Shown here one piece after another: positions 56,241-64,000 of a stretch of DNA of 64,000 nt; the stretch's first letter is position 1; every line of letters begins with the position of its first letter. The stretch is from Hyphomicrobiales bacterium (GTDB taxonomy: Bacteria > Pseudomonadota > Alphaproteobacteria > Rhizobiales > Rhizobiaceae): positions 663,237-727,236 of the forward strand of contig UBXM01000001.1 of the NCBI GenBank assembly GCA_900469445.1, read 5' to 3'. The notes below the pieces were generated by a model. That model worked only from the letters and a program-made list of their open reading frames with translations. It did no database searches and was not told the DNA's origin. The position numbers and the translations under genes are program-made.

Positions 56241-58010
56241 ATGGCACGCACAGAAAAGAAAAAAGACGTCGTCCTCGTCGGCTTCGGCTGGACAGGCGCG
56301 ATCATGGGCATCGAGCTTGCCAATGAAGGTCTCGAGGTTCTGGCGCTGGAACGCGGTCACGATCAGGACACGGTACCGAACTTCCAGTACCCGAACATGA
56401 TCGACGAGCTGAAATACGGCATCCGCTACGGCATGATGGAAAAGCCGGCCAACACGACGGTCACCATCCGCCGTTCGCTGGACGAAGAGGCCCTGCCCTA
56501 CCGCAGCCTCGGCACCTTCCTGCTCGGCACCGGTGTCGGCGGCGCCGGCACCCACTGGAACGGCCTGAACTGGCGTCCGATGCAGTCGGAATATCGCCTG
56601 AAGTCCTACGTGACCGAAAAGTTCGGCGCAGGCGTCATGACGGAAGACATGACGATCCAGGACTATCCGATGTCCTATGAAGAGCTCGAGCCGCATTTCG
56701 ACCGCTTCGAAAAGGTCGCCGGCATTTCCGGCACCGCCGGCAATATCAACGGCAAGATCGTCGAGGGCGGCAACCCGTTCGAGGCACCGCGCTCCGACGA
56801 ATACCCGATGCCGGCCATGCCTTCGACCTGGGATGGCGTCAAATTCCGCGACGCCGCCAAGGCTGCCGGCTACCACCCGTTCCCGAGCCCGGGCGGCATT
56901 GCCTCCAAGGACTACAAGAACGAATACAACATGCAGATGGGCCCGTGTAACCACTGTGGTTTCTGCGAGCGTTACGGCTGCTACAACTATTCAAAATCCT
57001 CCCCGCAGACGGCCATCATCGATGCCCTGAAGCGCAAGAAGAACTTTGAATACCGCGTCAACTCGGAAGTGCTGCGCGTCGAAAAGTCGACCGATGGCAA
57101 GACCGTCACCGGCGTCACCTATTTCGACCACAAGACCGGCGAAGAAGTTTTCCAGCCTGCCGACCTCGTCATCCTGACGGCGTTTGCGCTGAACAACGTT
57201 CACCTGATGCTCGTGTCTGGCATTGGCCAGCCTTACGATCCGAACACCAATGAAGGTGTCGTCGGCCGTAACTACGCCTACCAGATCACCGGTGGCTACA
57301 CGCTGTTCTTCAAGGACGAAGACTTCAACCCGTTCATCGGCACCGGCGCCAACGGCTTCTGCATCGACGATTTCGGTATCGACAATATCGACTTCGCCAA
57401 GGAAGGTTTTGTCGGTGGCGCCTACTGGCGTGCGGGCCAGACCAATGGTCAACCGGGCCGCTCGATGCCGCTGCCGGCAGGCACCCCAAGCTGGGGCGCA
57501 GGCTGGAAGAAGGGCATCGGTGAATGGTACGGCCATGCGATGTCGATCGGCGCCCACGGCTCCGTCATGTCCTATCGCGGTCACTATCTCGATCTCGACC
57601 CGACCTACAAGGACCGCCACGGCCGTCCGATGCTGCGCATGACCTATAACTGGCATCCGAACGAAATCCGCCAGACGCAGTTCATGAAGCAGAAGATGGA
57701 ACCCGTCGCCAAGTCGATGAACCCGACCACGATGCAGGAAGGGTTCAAGAAGGAAGGCGCCATGTTCGACGTCCGTCCTTACCAGACCACCCACAATACC
57801 GGCGGCACTGTCACCGGCGACGATCCGAAGACCTCGGTTCTGAACCGTTACCTGCAGTCCTGGGATTGCCATAACCTGTTCGTCATGGGGGCCAACACCT
57901 TCCCGCAGAACACGCAGTACAACCCGACCGGCATGGTCGGTGGCCTCGCCTATTGGGCCGCCCACGCCATCCGTAAGGATTACCTGCCCAATCCGCGTCC
58001 GCTGGTGTGA
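56241..58010 (+). CDS. GMC flavoprotein subunit of gluconate-type dehydrogenase
   Basis: A 589-residue membrane-associated GMC flavoprotein. The FAD motif VLVGFGWTGAIMGIELANEG lies at residues 11-30. Cysteines C236, C239, C242 and C247 (CNHCGFCERYGC) are the 3Fe-4S ligands of FAD-dependent gluconate, sorbitol or fructose dehydrogenases. It has no signal and depends on the subunit 3 leader. Electrons pass to the triheme cytochrome encoded next. Substrates could be gluconate, 2-ketogluconate or glucosides; the neighbours do not settle it. Confidence 0.93.
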   Translation: MARTEKKKDVVLVGFGWTGAIMGIELANEGLEVLALERGHDQDTVPNFQYPNMIDELKYGIRYGMMEKPANTTVTIRRSLDEEALPYRSLGTFLLGTGVGGAGTHWNGLNWRPMQSEYRLKSYVTEKFGAGVMTEDMTIQDYPMSYEELEPHFDRFEKVAGISGTAGNINGKIVEGGNPFEAPRSDEYPMPAMPSTWDGVKFRDAAKAAGYHPFPSPGGIASKDYKNEYNMQMGPCNHCGFCERYGCYNYSKSSPQTAIIDALKRKKNFEYRVNSEVLRVEKSTDGKTVTGVTYFDHKTGEEVFQPADLVILTAFALNNVHLMLVSGIGQPYDPNTNEGVVGRNYAYQITGGYTLFFKDEDFNPFIGTGANGFCIDDFGIDNIDFAKEGFVGGAYWRAGQTNGQPGRSMPLPAGTPSWGAGWKKGIGEWYGHAMSIGAHGSVMSYRGHYLDLDPTYKDRHGRPMLRMTYNWHPNEIRQTQFMKQKMEPVAKSMNPTTMQEGFKKEGAMFDVRPYQTTHNTGGTVTGDDPKTSVLNRYLQSWDCHNLFVMGANTFPQNTQYNPTGMVGGLAYWAAHAIRKDYLPNPRPLV

Positions 58011-58021
58011 GGAGAGAAACG

Positions 58022-59341
58022 ATGAAAAAGCTTATTCGCGTTCTCGGCGTCCTCGTCGTTCTGGGCGTCATCGCCCTTCTCGCCTTCATCTTCGTGCCGG
58101 TGCAGCGGACCGGACCGGCCACCCAGCTTGCCGCCGATTTCAAGCCGGCCAAGGGCCAGGGTGAATATGTCATGCGCGCAGGCGACTGCATGGCCTGCCA
58201 TACCAATGAAGGCGGCAAGCCTTTTGCGGGTGGCCGTGCCATCCAGAGCCCGATGGGCACGATCTGGACCACCAACATCACGCCCGACAAGGAAACCGGC
58301 ATCGGCAACTGGTCGCTCGACGATTTTCGCGCGGCGCTCTACGATGGCGTGACCCCGAACGGTACGCATCTCTACCCGGCCATGCCCTACGAGAACTACC
58401 GCAAGATGTCGGAGGAGGACATCGTCGCCCTCTACGACTATTTCATGCATGAGGTCGAACCGGTCTCCAACAAGGTCGAAGAGACCAAGCTGGGCTTCCC
58501 GTTCAACCTGCGCTTCGGCCTTCGCGCCTGGAACTGGCTTGCCGCCAGCTACGCGCCCGGCTTCAAGCCGAACGCCGGTGAGGATGAGCAGTTCAATCGC
58601 GGCAAATACCTGGTTGAAGGCGCCGCCCACTGCGCCGCCTGCCACAGCCCGCGCAACCTGTTCATGGCACAGGACGGCATCGACGAAACCTCGAAGGCTT
58701 TCCTGACCGGCGGCGAGATCGACGGTTACACCGCACCTGATCTTCGTGGTCCGGCAAGCGGCCCGCAGAAGTGGACCACCGAGCAGACCGCAGCCTATCT
58801 GTCGACTGCCCGTAACGCCCACTCGACGGCAACCGGCGAAATGATGCTCGTCGTGCGTGACTCGCTGCAGTACATGACGCATGAGGACAACATGGCGATC
58901 GCCGCCTACCTCAAGAAGATCGGTACCGGCGGCGAACAGGCTGCTGCAGCTCCGGCCGAACCGGTCGTCACCGAAACCCAGAAGATGCTGACGGAAGCCA
59001 AGCCGGACATGCCGCTCGGCCCCCGCCTTTATCTCGACAATTGCGGTGGCTGCCACTTCGTAACCGGCAAGGGTGCGGGCGAAACCTTCCCGGAACTCGA
59101 CGGCAACTCGCTCGTCACCGCGAAATCGCCGAAGGGCCTGATCAGCGTCATCCTCCACGGTGCGGAACTGCCCTCCACGGCCGACCGTCCGATGAAGCTG
59201 CGCATGCAGGGTTACGACCAGCGCCTGTCTGACGAGGAAATCGCAGCCCTTGCCACCTTCCTGCGCGAAGGCTGGACCAACAAGGCACCGGCTGTTTCGG
59301 CGGCCGACGTGAAGGCTGTTCGCGACCTCGCGCATCACTAA
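58022..59341 (+). CDS. Triheme cytochrome c subunit of gluconate-type dehydrogenase
   Basis: A 439-residue cytochrome with a membrane anchor (residues 3-25) and three CxxCH heme sites: CMACH at 56-60, CAACH near 204 and CGGCH near 341. This three-heme layout is that of the cytochrome subunit of gluconate and related dehydrogenases, which passes electrons to ubiquinone. It lies 11 bp after the GMC gene, and GAGGAGAG precedes the start. Confidence 0.94.
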   Translation: MKKLIRVLGVLVVLGVIALLAFIFVPVQRTGPATQLAADFKPAKGQGEYVMRAGDCMACHTNEGGKPFAGGRAIQSPMGTIWTTNITPDKETGIGNWSLDDFRAALYDGVTPNGTHLYPAMPYENYRKMSEEDIVALYDYFMHEVEPVSNKVEETKLGFPFNLRFGLRAWNWLAASYAPGFKPNAGEDEQFNRGKYLVEGAAHCAACHSPRNLFMAQDGIDETSKAFLTGGEIDGYTAPDLRGPASGPQKWTTEQTAAYLSTARNAHSTATGEMMLVVRDSLQYMTHEDNMAIAAYLKKIGTGGEQAAAAPAEPVVTETQKMLTEAKPDMPLGPRLYLDNCGGCHFVTGKGAGETFPELDGNSLVTAKSPKGLISVILHGAELPSTADRPMKLRMQGYDQRLSDEEIAALATFLREGWTNKAPAVSAADVKAVRDLAHH

Positions 59342-59348
59342 AAATCCA

Positions 59349-59376
59349 GGGCCCCGCTACCATCGGTGGCGGGGCC
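59349..59376 (+). terminator. Terminator after the gluconate dehydrogenase operon
   Basis: GGGCCCCGCTACC pairs with GGTGGCGGGGCC around ATC, a very stable stem with one G-U pair and a TCTCTGT exit. It starts 7 bases after the cytochrome stop. Confidence 0.7.
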
Positions 59377-59565
59377 TCTCTGTAGCTGCCCTTCGCAATA
59401 CCGTATCGTTTCGAAGTTCGGCGGAGGCCTGACGACCCGCTCCAGGCACCGAATGCGAACAAAATATTCAGCATTCGAAAAAATAAAAAATGCGATCACC
59501 CATTTAGGTGATTGATTCATCATCATGAGCGTCAAATATCCTCACAATTCGAGGAATTGAGTGGC

Positions 59566-60489
59566 GTGATACTTCGTTTACCGAAAAATCTTGTCCAGCC
59601 CGGCCTTTTCATAGAGTCGGTGGAGTGCCCGAGCAGCGAGTTTTCCCGGCGCAGGTTCATGCTTGAAACCGAGGAGGACATCAAAGCGATCCTGCTGTCC
59701 TCGGCCGCCGATATTCTGGTCAGCCGACAGAAGAGCCGCATAGATGTGACAGCGCTCCTTGAGCGGGCACCGCCCCGCTACGCAAAACTCGCCTCGCTCG
59801 ATCAATCATCACAAACCGAGACCGACAAGGCGCTCGACGACGCCATGATCACCATGCGTCAGGGGCTGGCAAGCATGGTGTCGGGCAAGGTGGATATGGC
59901 GCAGATCAGCGAATCGGCGGCAGCGGCCCGCCGCGCCGTCGAGTCTGCTCCCGATCTCTTCATGCAGGTCACCCGCCTGAAAACGAAGGACAGGGGAACC
60001 TATCTGCACTCAGTTTCCGTCGCAGGCCTGATGGCCCAGATGGCGGTCCTGCTGGAATTCGACGACGATCTCATCAACGAGATCGGTCGTGCCGGCATTC
60101 TCCACGATCTCGGCAAGCTGCTGATCCCCAATTCCATTCTCAACAAGCCGGGCGAATTGACTGCGGCCGAAAAGCGGATGATCCGCAGCCATCCCGAGAT
60201 AGGTTACCGCCACATGAAAAAACTCGGCGGCGTCTCCAATCTCATCCTCGATGTCTGCCGCCTGCATCACGAGGCGCTCGACGGCAGCGGTTATCCTCTG
60301 GGCCTGAAAGCCGAACAGATCGGCACGGCAGTCCGCATCTGCACCGTCTGCGATGTCTTCGACGCACTGACCACCGTGCGCCCCTACAAGAAGGCATGGT
60401 CAACGTCCGACGCACTCACCTGGATGTATGACAAACCGAATCTTTTCGACCGAAAGCTTGTTCTGCGGCTGGGGTCGATGTTTCGCTGA
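59566..60489 (+). CDS. HD-GYP domain phosphodiesterase with DUF3391
   Basis: A 307-residue protein that breaks c-di-GMP. The N-terminal DUF3391 (VILRLPKNLVQPGLFIESVEC) leads to the HD-GYP domain with HDLGK (H180-D181) and HHEALDGSGYP. The GTG at 59566 is preferred because GAGGAA lies upstream, and a longer TTG start at 59512 lacks a good ribosome site. It is a single gene between terminators. Catalytic metal ligands look complete. Confidence 0.9.
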   Translation: MILRLPKNLVQPGLFIESVECPSSEFSRRRFMLETEEDIKAILLSSAADILVSRQKSRIDVTALLERAPPRYAKLASLDQSSQTETDKALDDAMITMRQGLASMVSGKVDMAQISESAAAARRAVESAPDLFMQVTRLKTKDRGTYLHSVSVAGLMAQMAVLLEFDDDLINEIGRAGILHDLGKLLIPNSILNKPGELTAAEKRMIRSHPEIGYRHMKKLGGVSNLILDVCRLHHEALDGSGYPLGLKAEQIGTAVRICTVCDVFDALTTVRPYKKAWSTSDALTWMYDKPNLFDRKLVLRLGSMFR

Positions 60490-60602
60490 CGCGTAGAACA
60501 CGTCTGCGATCAAGCGGATCACGCTGATTTCAACTGATTTGTGTTGCATTGCAGCATCCCGCAATGGATGAGCAATTCCCCGCATTCTCAATGGAAACCG
60601 TC

Positions 60603-60992
60603 ATGCTCCAGAACATCGATCGCTCACAGCCCTACTTCCTCAGCCTGCTTCGCGCCGTCTCCGCACTGGTGCTCTTCAGCTACGGCACCCAGAAGATTCT
60701 GCATTTCCCCGCCGCCCAGAGCGTGCCGCCGGTCGGTTCGATGTCCTGGATCGCCGGCATGCTGGAACTGGTACTCGGCTTCTGCGTGCTCATCGGCTTC
60801 AAGACGCGTTATGCAGCCTTCATCCTCTCCGGCCTGATGGCTTGCGCCTATTTCATCGGCCATTTCCCGCGCGGCATCTACCCGGCGCAGAATGGCGGTG
60901 TGGCAGCCATTCTGTTCTGCTTCATCTTCCTCTACATCTTCGCCGCCGGCCCGGGCCCGGTCAGCGTCGATGCCAAGATGAAGAGCAAATAA
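60603..60992 (+). CDS. DoxX-family membrane protein
   Basis: A 129-residue protein with four membrane helices. The pattern SYGTQKILHFPAAQSVPP and ELVLGFCVLIGFKTRYAAF are typical of DoxX proteins, which are often linked to oxidative stress or quinone metabolism. Start choice between ATG 60591 and 60603 is uncertain, since both have weak ribosome sites. It is followed by a bidirectional terminator. Confidence 0.8.
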   Translation: MLQNIDRSQPYFLSLLRAVSALVLFSYGTQKILHFPAAQSVPPVGSMSWIAGMLELVLGFCVLIGFKTRYAAFILSGLMACAYFIGHFPRGIYPAQNGGVAAILFCFIFLYIFAAGPGPVSVDAKMKSK

Positions 60993-61000
60993 TAACCCGA

Positions 61001-61032
61001 AAGGCTGAGGGCGTCACCTCAGCCTTTTTTTG
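61001..61032. terminator. Bidirectional terminator overlapping the ABC-F stop
   Basis: AAGGCTGAGG pairs with CCTCAGCCTT across a 6-base loop and runs into seven T residues on the plus strand, ending the DoxX gene. The last codons of the ABC-F gene lie inside the right arm, so the same DNA serves both genes. Confidence 0.85.
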
Positions 61033-62617
61033 CCCGCATAGGCAATTCCAGCCTGCGCGCGATCCCGATCGCATCGAGAAACATCTCGTCGTGGCTGATG
61101 ACGAGCAGCGCGCCGTCATAGGCGGCCAATCCGCGTTCCACGGTTGCGATCGAATCGAGATCCAGATGGTTGGTCGGCTCATCCAGGATCAACAAGGATG
61201 GCGGCCGTTTGCCGCCAAGCACGCAGGCGAGCCCCGCCCGCAGCAACTGCCCGCCGCTCAACGTTGAAACCGGCTGCAAGGCAGCATCCGCCCGGAACAT
61301 GAAACGGGCCAGAGCGGCCCTGCCTGTATTTTCGTCGGCATCCGGATTGAGACGGCGAAAATTATCCCGGATCGTCTCGTTGGCATTCAGCAGGCTCACC
61401 GACTGGTCGAGCAGCGCATGATCCGTGAATACGCGCACCGTGCCCTGCGATGGCGCGATGGCACCGGTAATCGCCCGGATCAGCGTCGTTTTGCCAGATC
61501 CGTTGGAGCCAATCACCGCAACCCGTTCCGGCCCGACCAGATCAAACGAGACATCCGACAGAACAAGCGGACCATCGCCATAACCGACGCTCAGATGGTC
61601 GACCCGCAGCACGACCTTGTTCACCGGCAATCCGGTCGGCGGAATGTGCATTGATAACGGCTGCAATATCTCGATCCGCTCTCTCGCCTCCACGATCGCT
61701 GCCGAAGCCTGTTGCTTGCGCCGCGCCGCCAGCCTCGCGTTTTCACCACTGGTGACCTCGCTCTGCATCTTCCGCCCACCCGCAGAAATCCGCGGCATGT
61801 CGCCCCGGTCTGCCTTGCGTTTGCCGGCGCCATCCCGGCGGGCCTTGCGTTCCACCTGCACCTGAGCGATCCGGGCGATCTCGTCAAATGTCTTTTCCGC
61901 ATCCGCCAGATCGTGCTCAGCGGCGGCAAGCTCCAATTGCTTGCGCTCCTGAAAACGGCTCCAGTTGCCGCCATAACGCCGGGCACTGATCGTCGTCAGT
62001 TCGACAATCGCATCCATGCAGTCGAGCAGTTCACGGTCATGACTGACAACGATCGCCCCCGCCTTCCAGCGTGACAGAAGATCGATGACGGCTGCGCGCC
62101 CCTCCCTGTCGAGATTGTTGGTCGGTTCATCCAGAAGCAGAAAATCCGGCTCGCGAAAGACAAGGGCCGCAAGCCCCGCACGCGTGCGCTGACCACCGGA
62201 CAGCGCTGCAAGACGCGTCTCCGGTCCGGCATCGAGACCGACGTCGGACAGTGCCGCAGCGATCCGTTCTTCAATCAGCCAATCGATGGTTGCGATTTCC
62301 TCGACGGTCGCATCGCCGGCAACCGCCTTGCCGAGAAGCGCCAGCTCCGCCGTCACGCCAAACAGATCGGCAACCGTCGCATGCTTTTCGACCTGCACGT
62401 TTTGGCGCATCATGCCGATCCGGCCCCGGACTGAAACCGAACCCGTCTGTGGCTTAATGTCTCCGGCGACAAGTTTCAGGATCGTTGTCTTGCCGACGCC
62501 ATTGCGGCCGACAAGCCCGACCCGTTCAGGCCCGAAACTCAGATCGATATTGGAAAAAAGCGGTCGGCCGTCAGGCGTGGACCACGAAAGATTGGACAGG
62601 GTTATGGAAGCAGGCAT
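61019..62617 (-). CDS. ABC-F family ATPase
   Basis: A 532-residue soluble protein with two ABC domains. The Walker A motifs are VGRNGVGKTT and IGSNGSGKTT, both signature motifs (LSGGQRTRAG and LSGGQLLRAG) are present, and both Walker B segments (LLLDEPTNNLD and LILDEPTNHLD) are complete. ABC-F proteins act on the ribosome, for example in translation rescue or antibiotic protection; which function applies is not clear. The linker is highly charged. The ATG at 62617 is used with GAGGAAAA 12 bases upstream. Confidence 0.9.
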   Translation of the reverse strand: MPASITLSNLSWSTPDGRPLFSNIDLSFGPERVGLVGRNGVGKTTILKLVAGDIKPQTGSVSVRGRIGMMRQNVQVEKHATVADLFGVTAELALLGKAVAGDATVEEIATIDWLIEERIAAALSDVGLDAGPETRLAALSGGQRTRAGLAALVFREPDFLLLDEPTNNLDREGRAAVIDLLSRWKAGAIVVSHDRELLDCMDAIVELTTISARRYGGNWSRFQERKQLELAAAEHDLADAEKTFDEIARIAQVQVERKARRDGAGKRKADRGDMPRISAGGRKMQSEVTSGENARLAARRKQQASAAIVEARERIEILQPLSMHIPPTGLPVNKVVLRVDHLSVGYGDGPLVLSDVSFDLVGPERVAVIGSNGSGKTTLIRAITGAIAPSQGTVRVFTDHALLDQSVSLLNANETIRDNFRRLNPDADENTGRAALARFMFRADAALQPVSTLSGGQLLRAGLACVLGGKRPPSLLILDEPTNHLDLDSIATVERGLAAYDGALLVISHDEMFLDAIGIARRLELPMRAKKG

Positions 62618-62743
62618 GGATATGATTTTCCTCAATGGCAAGGCAAAGCGGCGTTGCGATCGAGATGAAATCCATTGCTGCACACATCCTGTTGGTATTG
62701 CTGACTGCCCCGTTTCTATCGGCGGATAGAGACCAAAGCAAGG

Positions 62744-62768
62744 CGGGCGGCAGCAGGCCTGCCGCCCG
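62744..62768 (-). terminator. Hairpin after the Gfo/Idh/MocA gene
   Basis: CGGGCGGCA pairs with TGCCGCCCG over a 7-base loop, a strong GC stem. On the minus strand the exit CTTGCTTTGG is weakly T-rich. It lies 9 bases after the oxidoreductase stop. Confidence 0.6.
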
Positions 62769-62777
62769 TCAAAAGCA

Positions 62778-63950
62778 TCAGAGCTTGACCCAGGCGCCGT
62801 TCTTTTTCGAAGAGGCTACGCAGGCCTCGACAAAAGCAACGCCTTTCACGCCGTCATCGACGGTCGGGTAGATGACGGCCTTGTCGAGCTTGGTGCCGTT
62901 CTTTTTGGCGTTGATGGCAAGTGCCGCTTCCGAATAGATCGTCGCAAAGGCTTCGAGATACCCTTCCGGGTGACCGCCGGGAATACGCGACACACGCGCC
63001 GCTGCCGCCCCTGCGCCTGCGCCATTGCGGGTGATCAGCCGCTTCGGCTCACCGAACGGCGTGTACCAGAGCAGGTTCGGGTTTTCCTGGCACCATTCCA
63101 GCCCGCCCTTTTCGCCATAAACGCGCAGTTTCAGGCCGTTCTCATTGCCCGGCGCTACCTGGCTGCACCACAACATGCCCTTTGCGCCTTCGGCAAAACG
63201 CAACATCACATGCGCGTTGTCATCCAGCCTGCGACCCGGCACAAAACTATCGAGATCGGCGGCAAGGCTTTCCAGCGTCAGGCCGGTGACGAAGGAGGCA
63301 AGGTTATAGGCATGGGTGCCGATATCGCCGGTAGAACCGCCGGCACCCGATTGGGCCGGATCGGTGCGCCACACCGCCTGTTTCGCGCCCGTCTCTTCGG
63401 CCGCTTCCGTCAGCCAGTCCTGCGCATATTCCACATTCACCACGCGCAGCTTGCCGAGATCGCCATTGGCGATCATTTCCCGCGCCTGCCGCACCATCGG
63501 ATAACCGGTGTAATTGTGGGTGAGGATAAAAAGCGCATCGCTTTCATCCGCCAGCTTTTTCAGTTTCTTGGCGTCGCTGAGATTGGAGGTCAGCGGCTTG
63601 TCGCAGATGACGTGAATGCCGCGCTTCAGAAACTCGCGCGCCGCTTCGAAATGCACATGGTTGGGCGTGACGATCGACACCGCCTCGATACCATCCTTCA
63701 GCCGTGCCTCGCGGATCGCCATGTCCTTGTAGGAACCATAGGTGCGGGCCGGATCGAGCCCAAGCTCGCGACCGGACGCCGCCGCCTTTTCCGGTGTCGA
63801 CGACAGCGCGCCAGCGATCAGATCATACCGGTCATCCAGCCGTGCCGCCATGCGATGCACCGCGCCGATGAACGCGCCCGAACCGCCACCCACCATGCCG
63901 AGACGGATACGCGGCTCACGAGCCGCTTCCTGTTTGCCTTCGATTGCCAT
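62778..63950 (-). CDS. Gfo/Idh/MocA-family oxidoreductase
   Basis: A 390-residue dehydrogenase. The Rossmann motif GMVGGGSGAFIGAVHRMAA lies near residues 18-36, and CDKPLT near 116-121 is the family variant of the EKP triad with catalytic Lys. HAYNLASF follows in the C-terminal domain. It oxidises or isomerises a sugar or polyol with NAD(P). No substrate can be assigned. The start at 63950 has GGAGATATT. The gene upstream lies beyond the window. Confidence 0.92.
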   Translation of the reverse strand: MAIEGKQEAAREPRIRLGMVGGGSGAFIGAVHRMAARLDDRYDLIAGALSSTPEKAAASGRELGLDPARTYGSYKDMAIREARLKDGIEAVSIVTPNHVHFEAAREFLKRGIHVICDKPLTSNLSDAKKLKKLADESDALFILTHNYTGYPMVRQAREMIANGDLGKLRVVNVEYAQDWLTEAAEETGAKQAVWRTDPAQSGAGGSTGDIGTHAYNLASFVTGLTLESLAADLDSFVPGRRLDDNAHVMLRFAEGAKGMLWCSQVAPGNENGLKLRVYGEKGGLEWCQENPNLLWYTPFGEPKRLITRNGAGAGAAAARVSRIPGGHPEGYLEAFATIYSEAALAINAKKNGTKLDKAVIYPTVDDGVKGVAFVEACVASSKKNGAWVKL

Positions 63951-64000
63951 GAAATATCTCCGTGAATGTTCTTTTGCGGAGCCGCCCCTCATCCGCCTGC

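Overview
The window looks like an ordinary chromosomal stretch from a Rhizobiaceae alphaproteobacterium of the Agrobacterium/Rhizobium type. The evidence is the glgA-pgm gene order, soxBDAG sarcosine oxidase, a CtrA-type promoter cluster, rhizobial interspersed palindromes (a 44-bp inverted pair and AAGTGG-ACCGG elements), a speF-type leader before a type III-fold ornithine decarboxylase, and an aa3 oxidase subunit IV-like peptide. The species cannot be fixed from this sequence alone. No rRNA, tRNA, IS element, prophage or CRISPR array was recognised, and most of the region reads as stable core or semi-core genome.

Layout. 1-4265: end of the glycogen operon (partial glgA, pgm, then glgX after a repeat island). 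4310-6393: MaoC/NodN-like hydratase, zinc alcohol dehydrogenase, small membrane protein. 6581-11722: soxB-D-A-G heterotetrameric sarcosine oxidase on the minus strand. 11910-15819: unknown lipoprotein, rpsU, TPR lipoprotein, LLM flavin monooxygenase, small Cox IV-like peptide. 15980-19230: a FeeM/LuxI-fold acyltransferase behind three CtrA boxes, and a GGDEF-EAL protein. 19562-22835: TRAP transporter with permeases and binding protein convergent. 23085-27568: small membrane peptide, class I amidotransferase, LacI and MarR regulators, creatininase-family hydrolase, VapBC-type module. 27577-29934: a Zur-like operator, COG0523 metallochaperone GTPase with His-rich loop, WD40 protein. 30205-34625: diguanylate cyclase, serine hydrolase, LysR with divergent SDR-tautomerase pair. 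34701-38601: OmpW, GNAT, ornithine decarboxylase with long leader, MazEF-like pair. 38622-42252: LysR, DUF1007 plus NicO (ZevAB-like) metal transporter, small membrane protein, RimJ/L acetyltransferase. 42437-47601: small proteins, DUF533/TerB-like protein, KDPG aldolase, CYTH-CHAD pair, TrhO, small tyrosine phosphatase. 47616-53465: CHASE4-GGDEF-EAL protein and a metNIQ operon with two metQ genes. 53713-59341: GH1 beta-glucosidase divergent from a gluconate-dehydrogenase-type three-subunit enzyme. 59566-63950: HD-GYP, DoxX, ABC-F ATPase and Gfo/Idh/MocA dehydrogenase.

Themes. Four proteins predicted to make or break c-di-GMP lie within about 44 kb (16.9-60.5 kb). Metal handling appears twice (COG0523-WD40 and DUF1007-NicO). 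Carbon and nitrogen catabolism is represented by sarcosine, keto acid or other carboxylate uptake, beta-glucosides, gluconate-type sugar acids and the Entner-Doudoroff aldolase. The most interesting regulatory signals are three exact TTAA-N7-TTAA boxes immediately before the FeeM-like gene, a near-palindromic Zur-type site before the COG0523 gene, the structured leader before the ornithine decarboxylase gene, and a LacI-type palindrome between bglA and the gluconate dehydrogenase genes.
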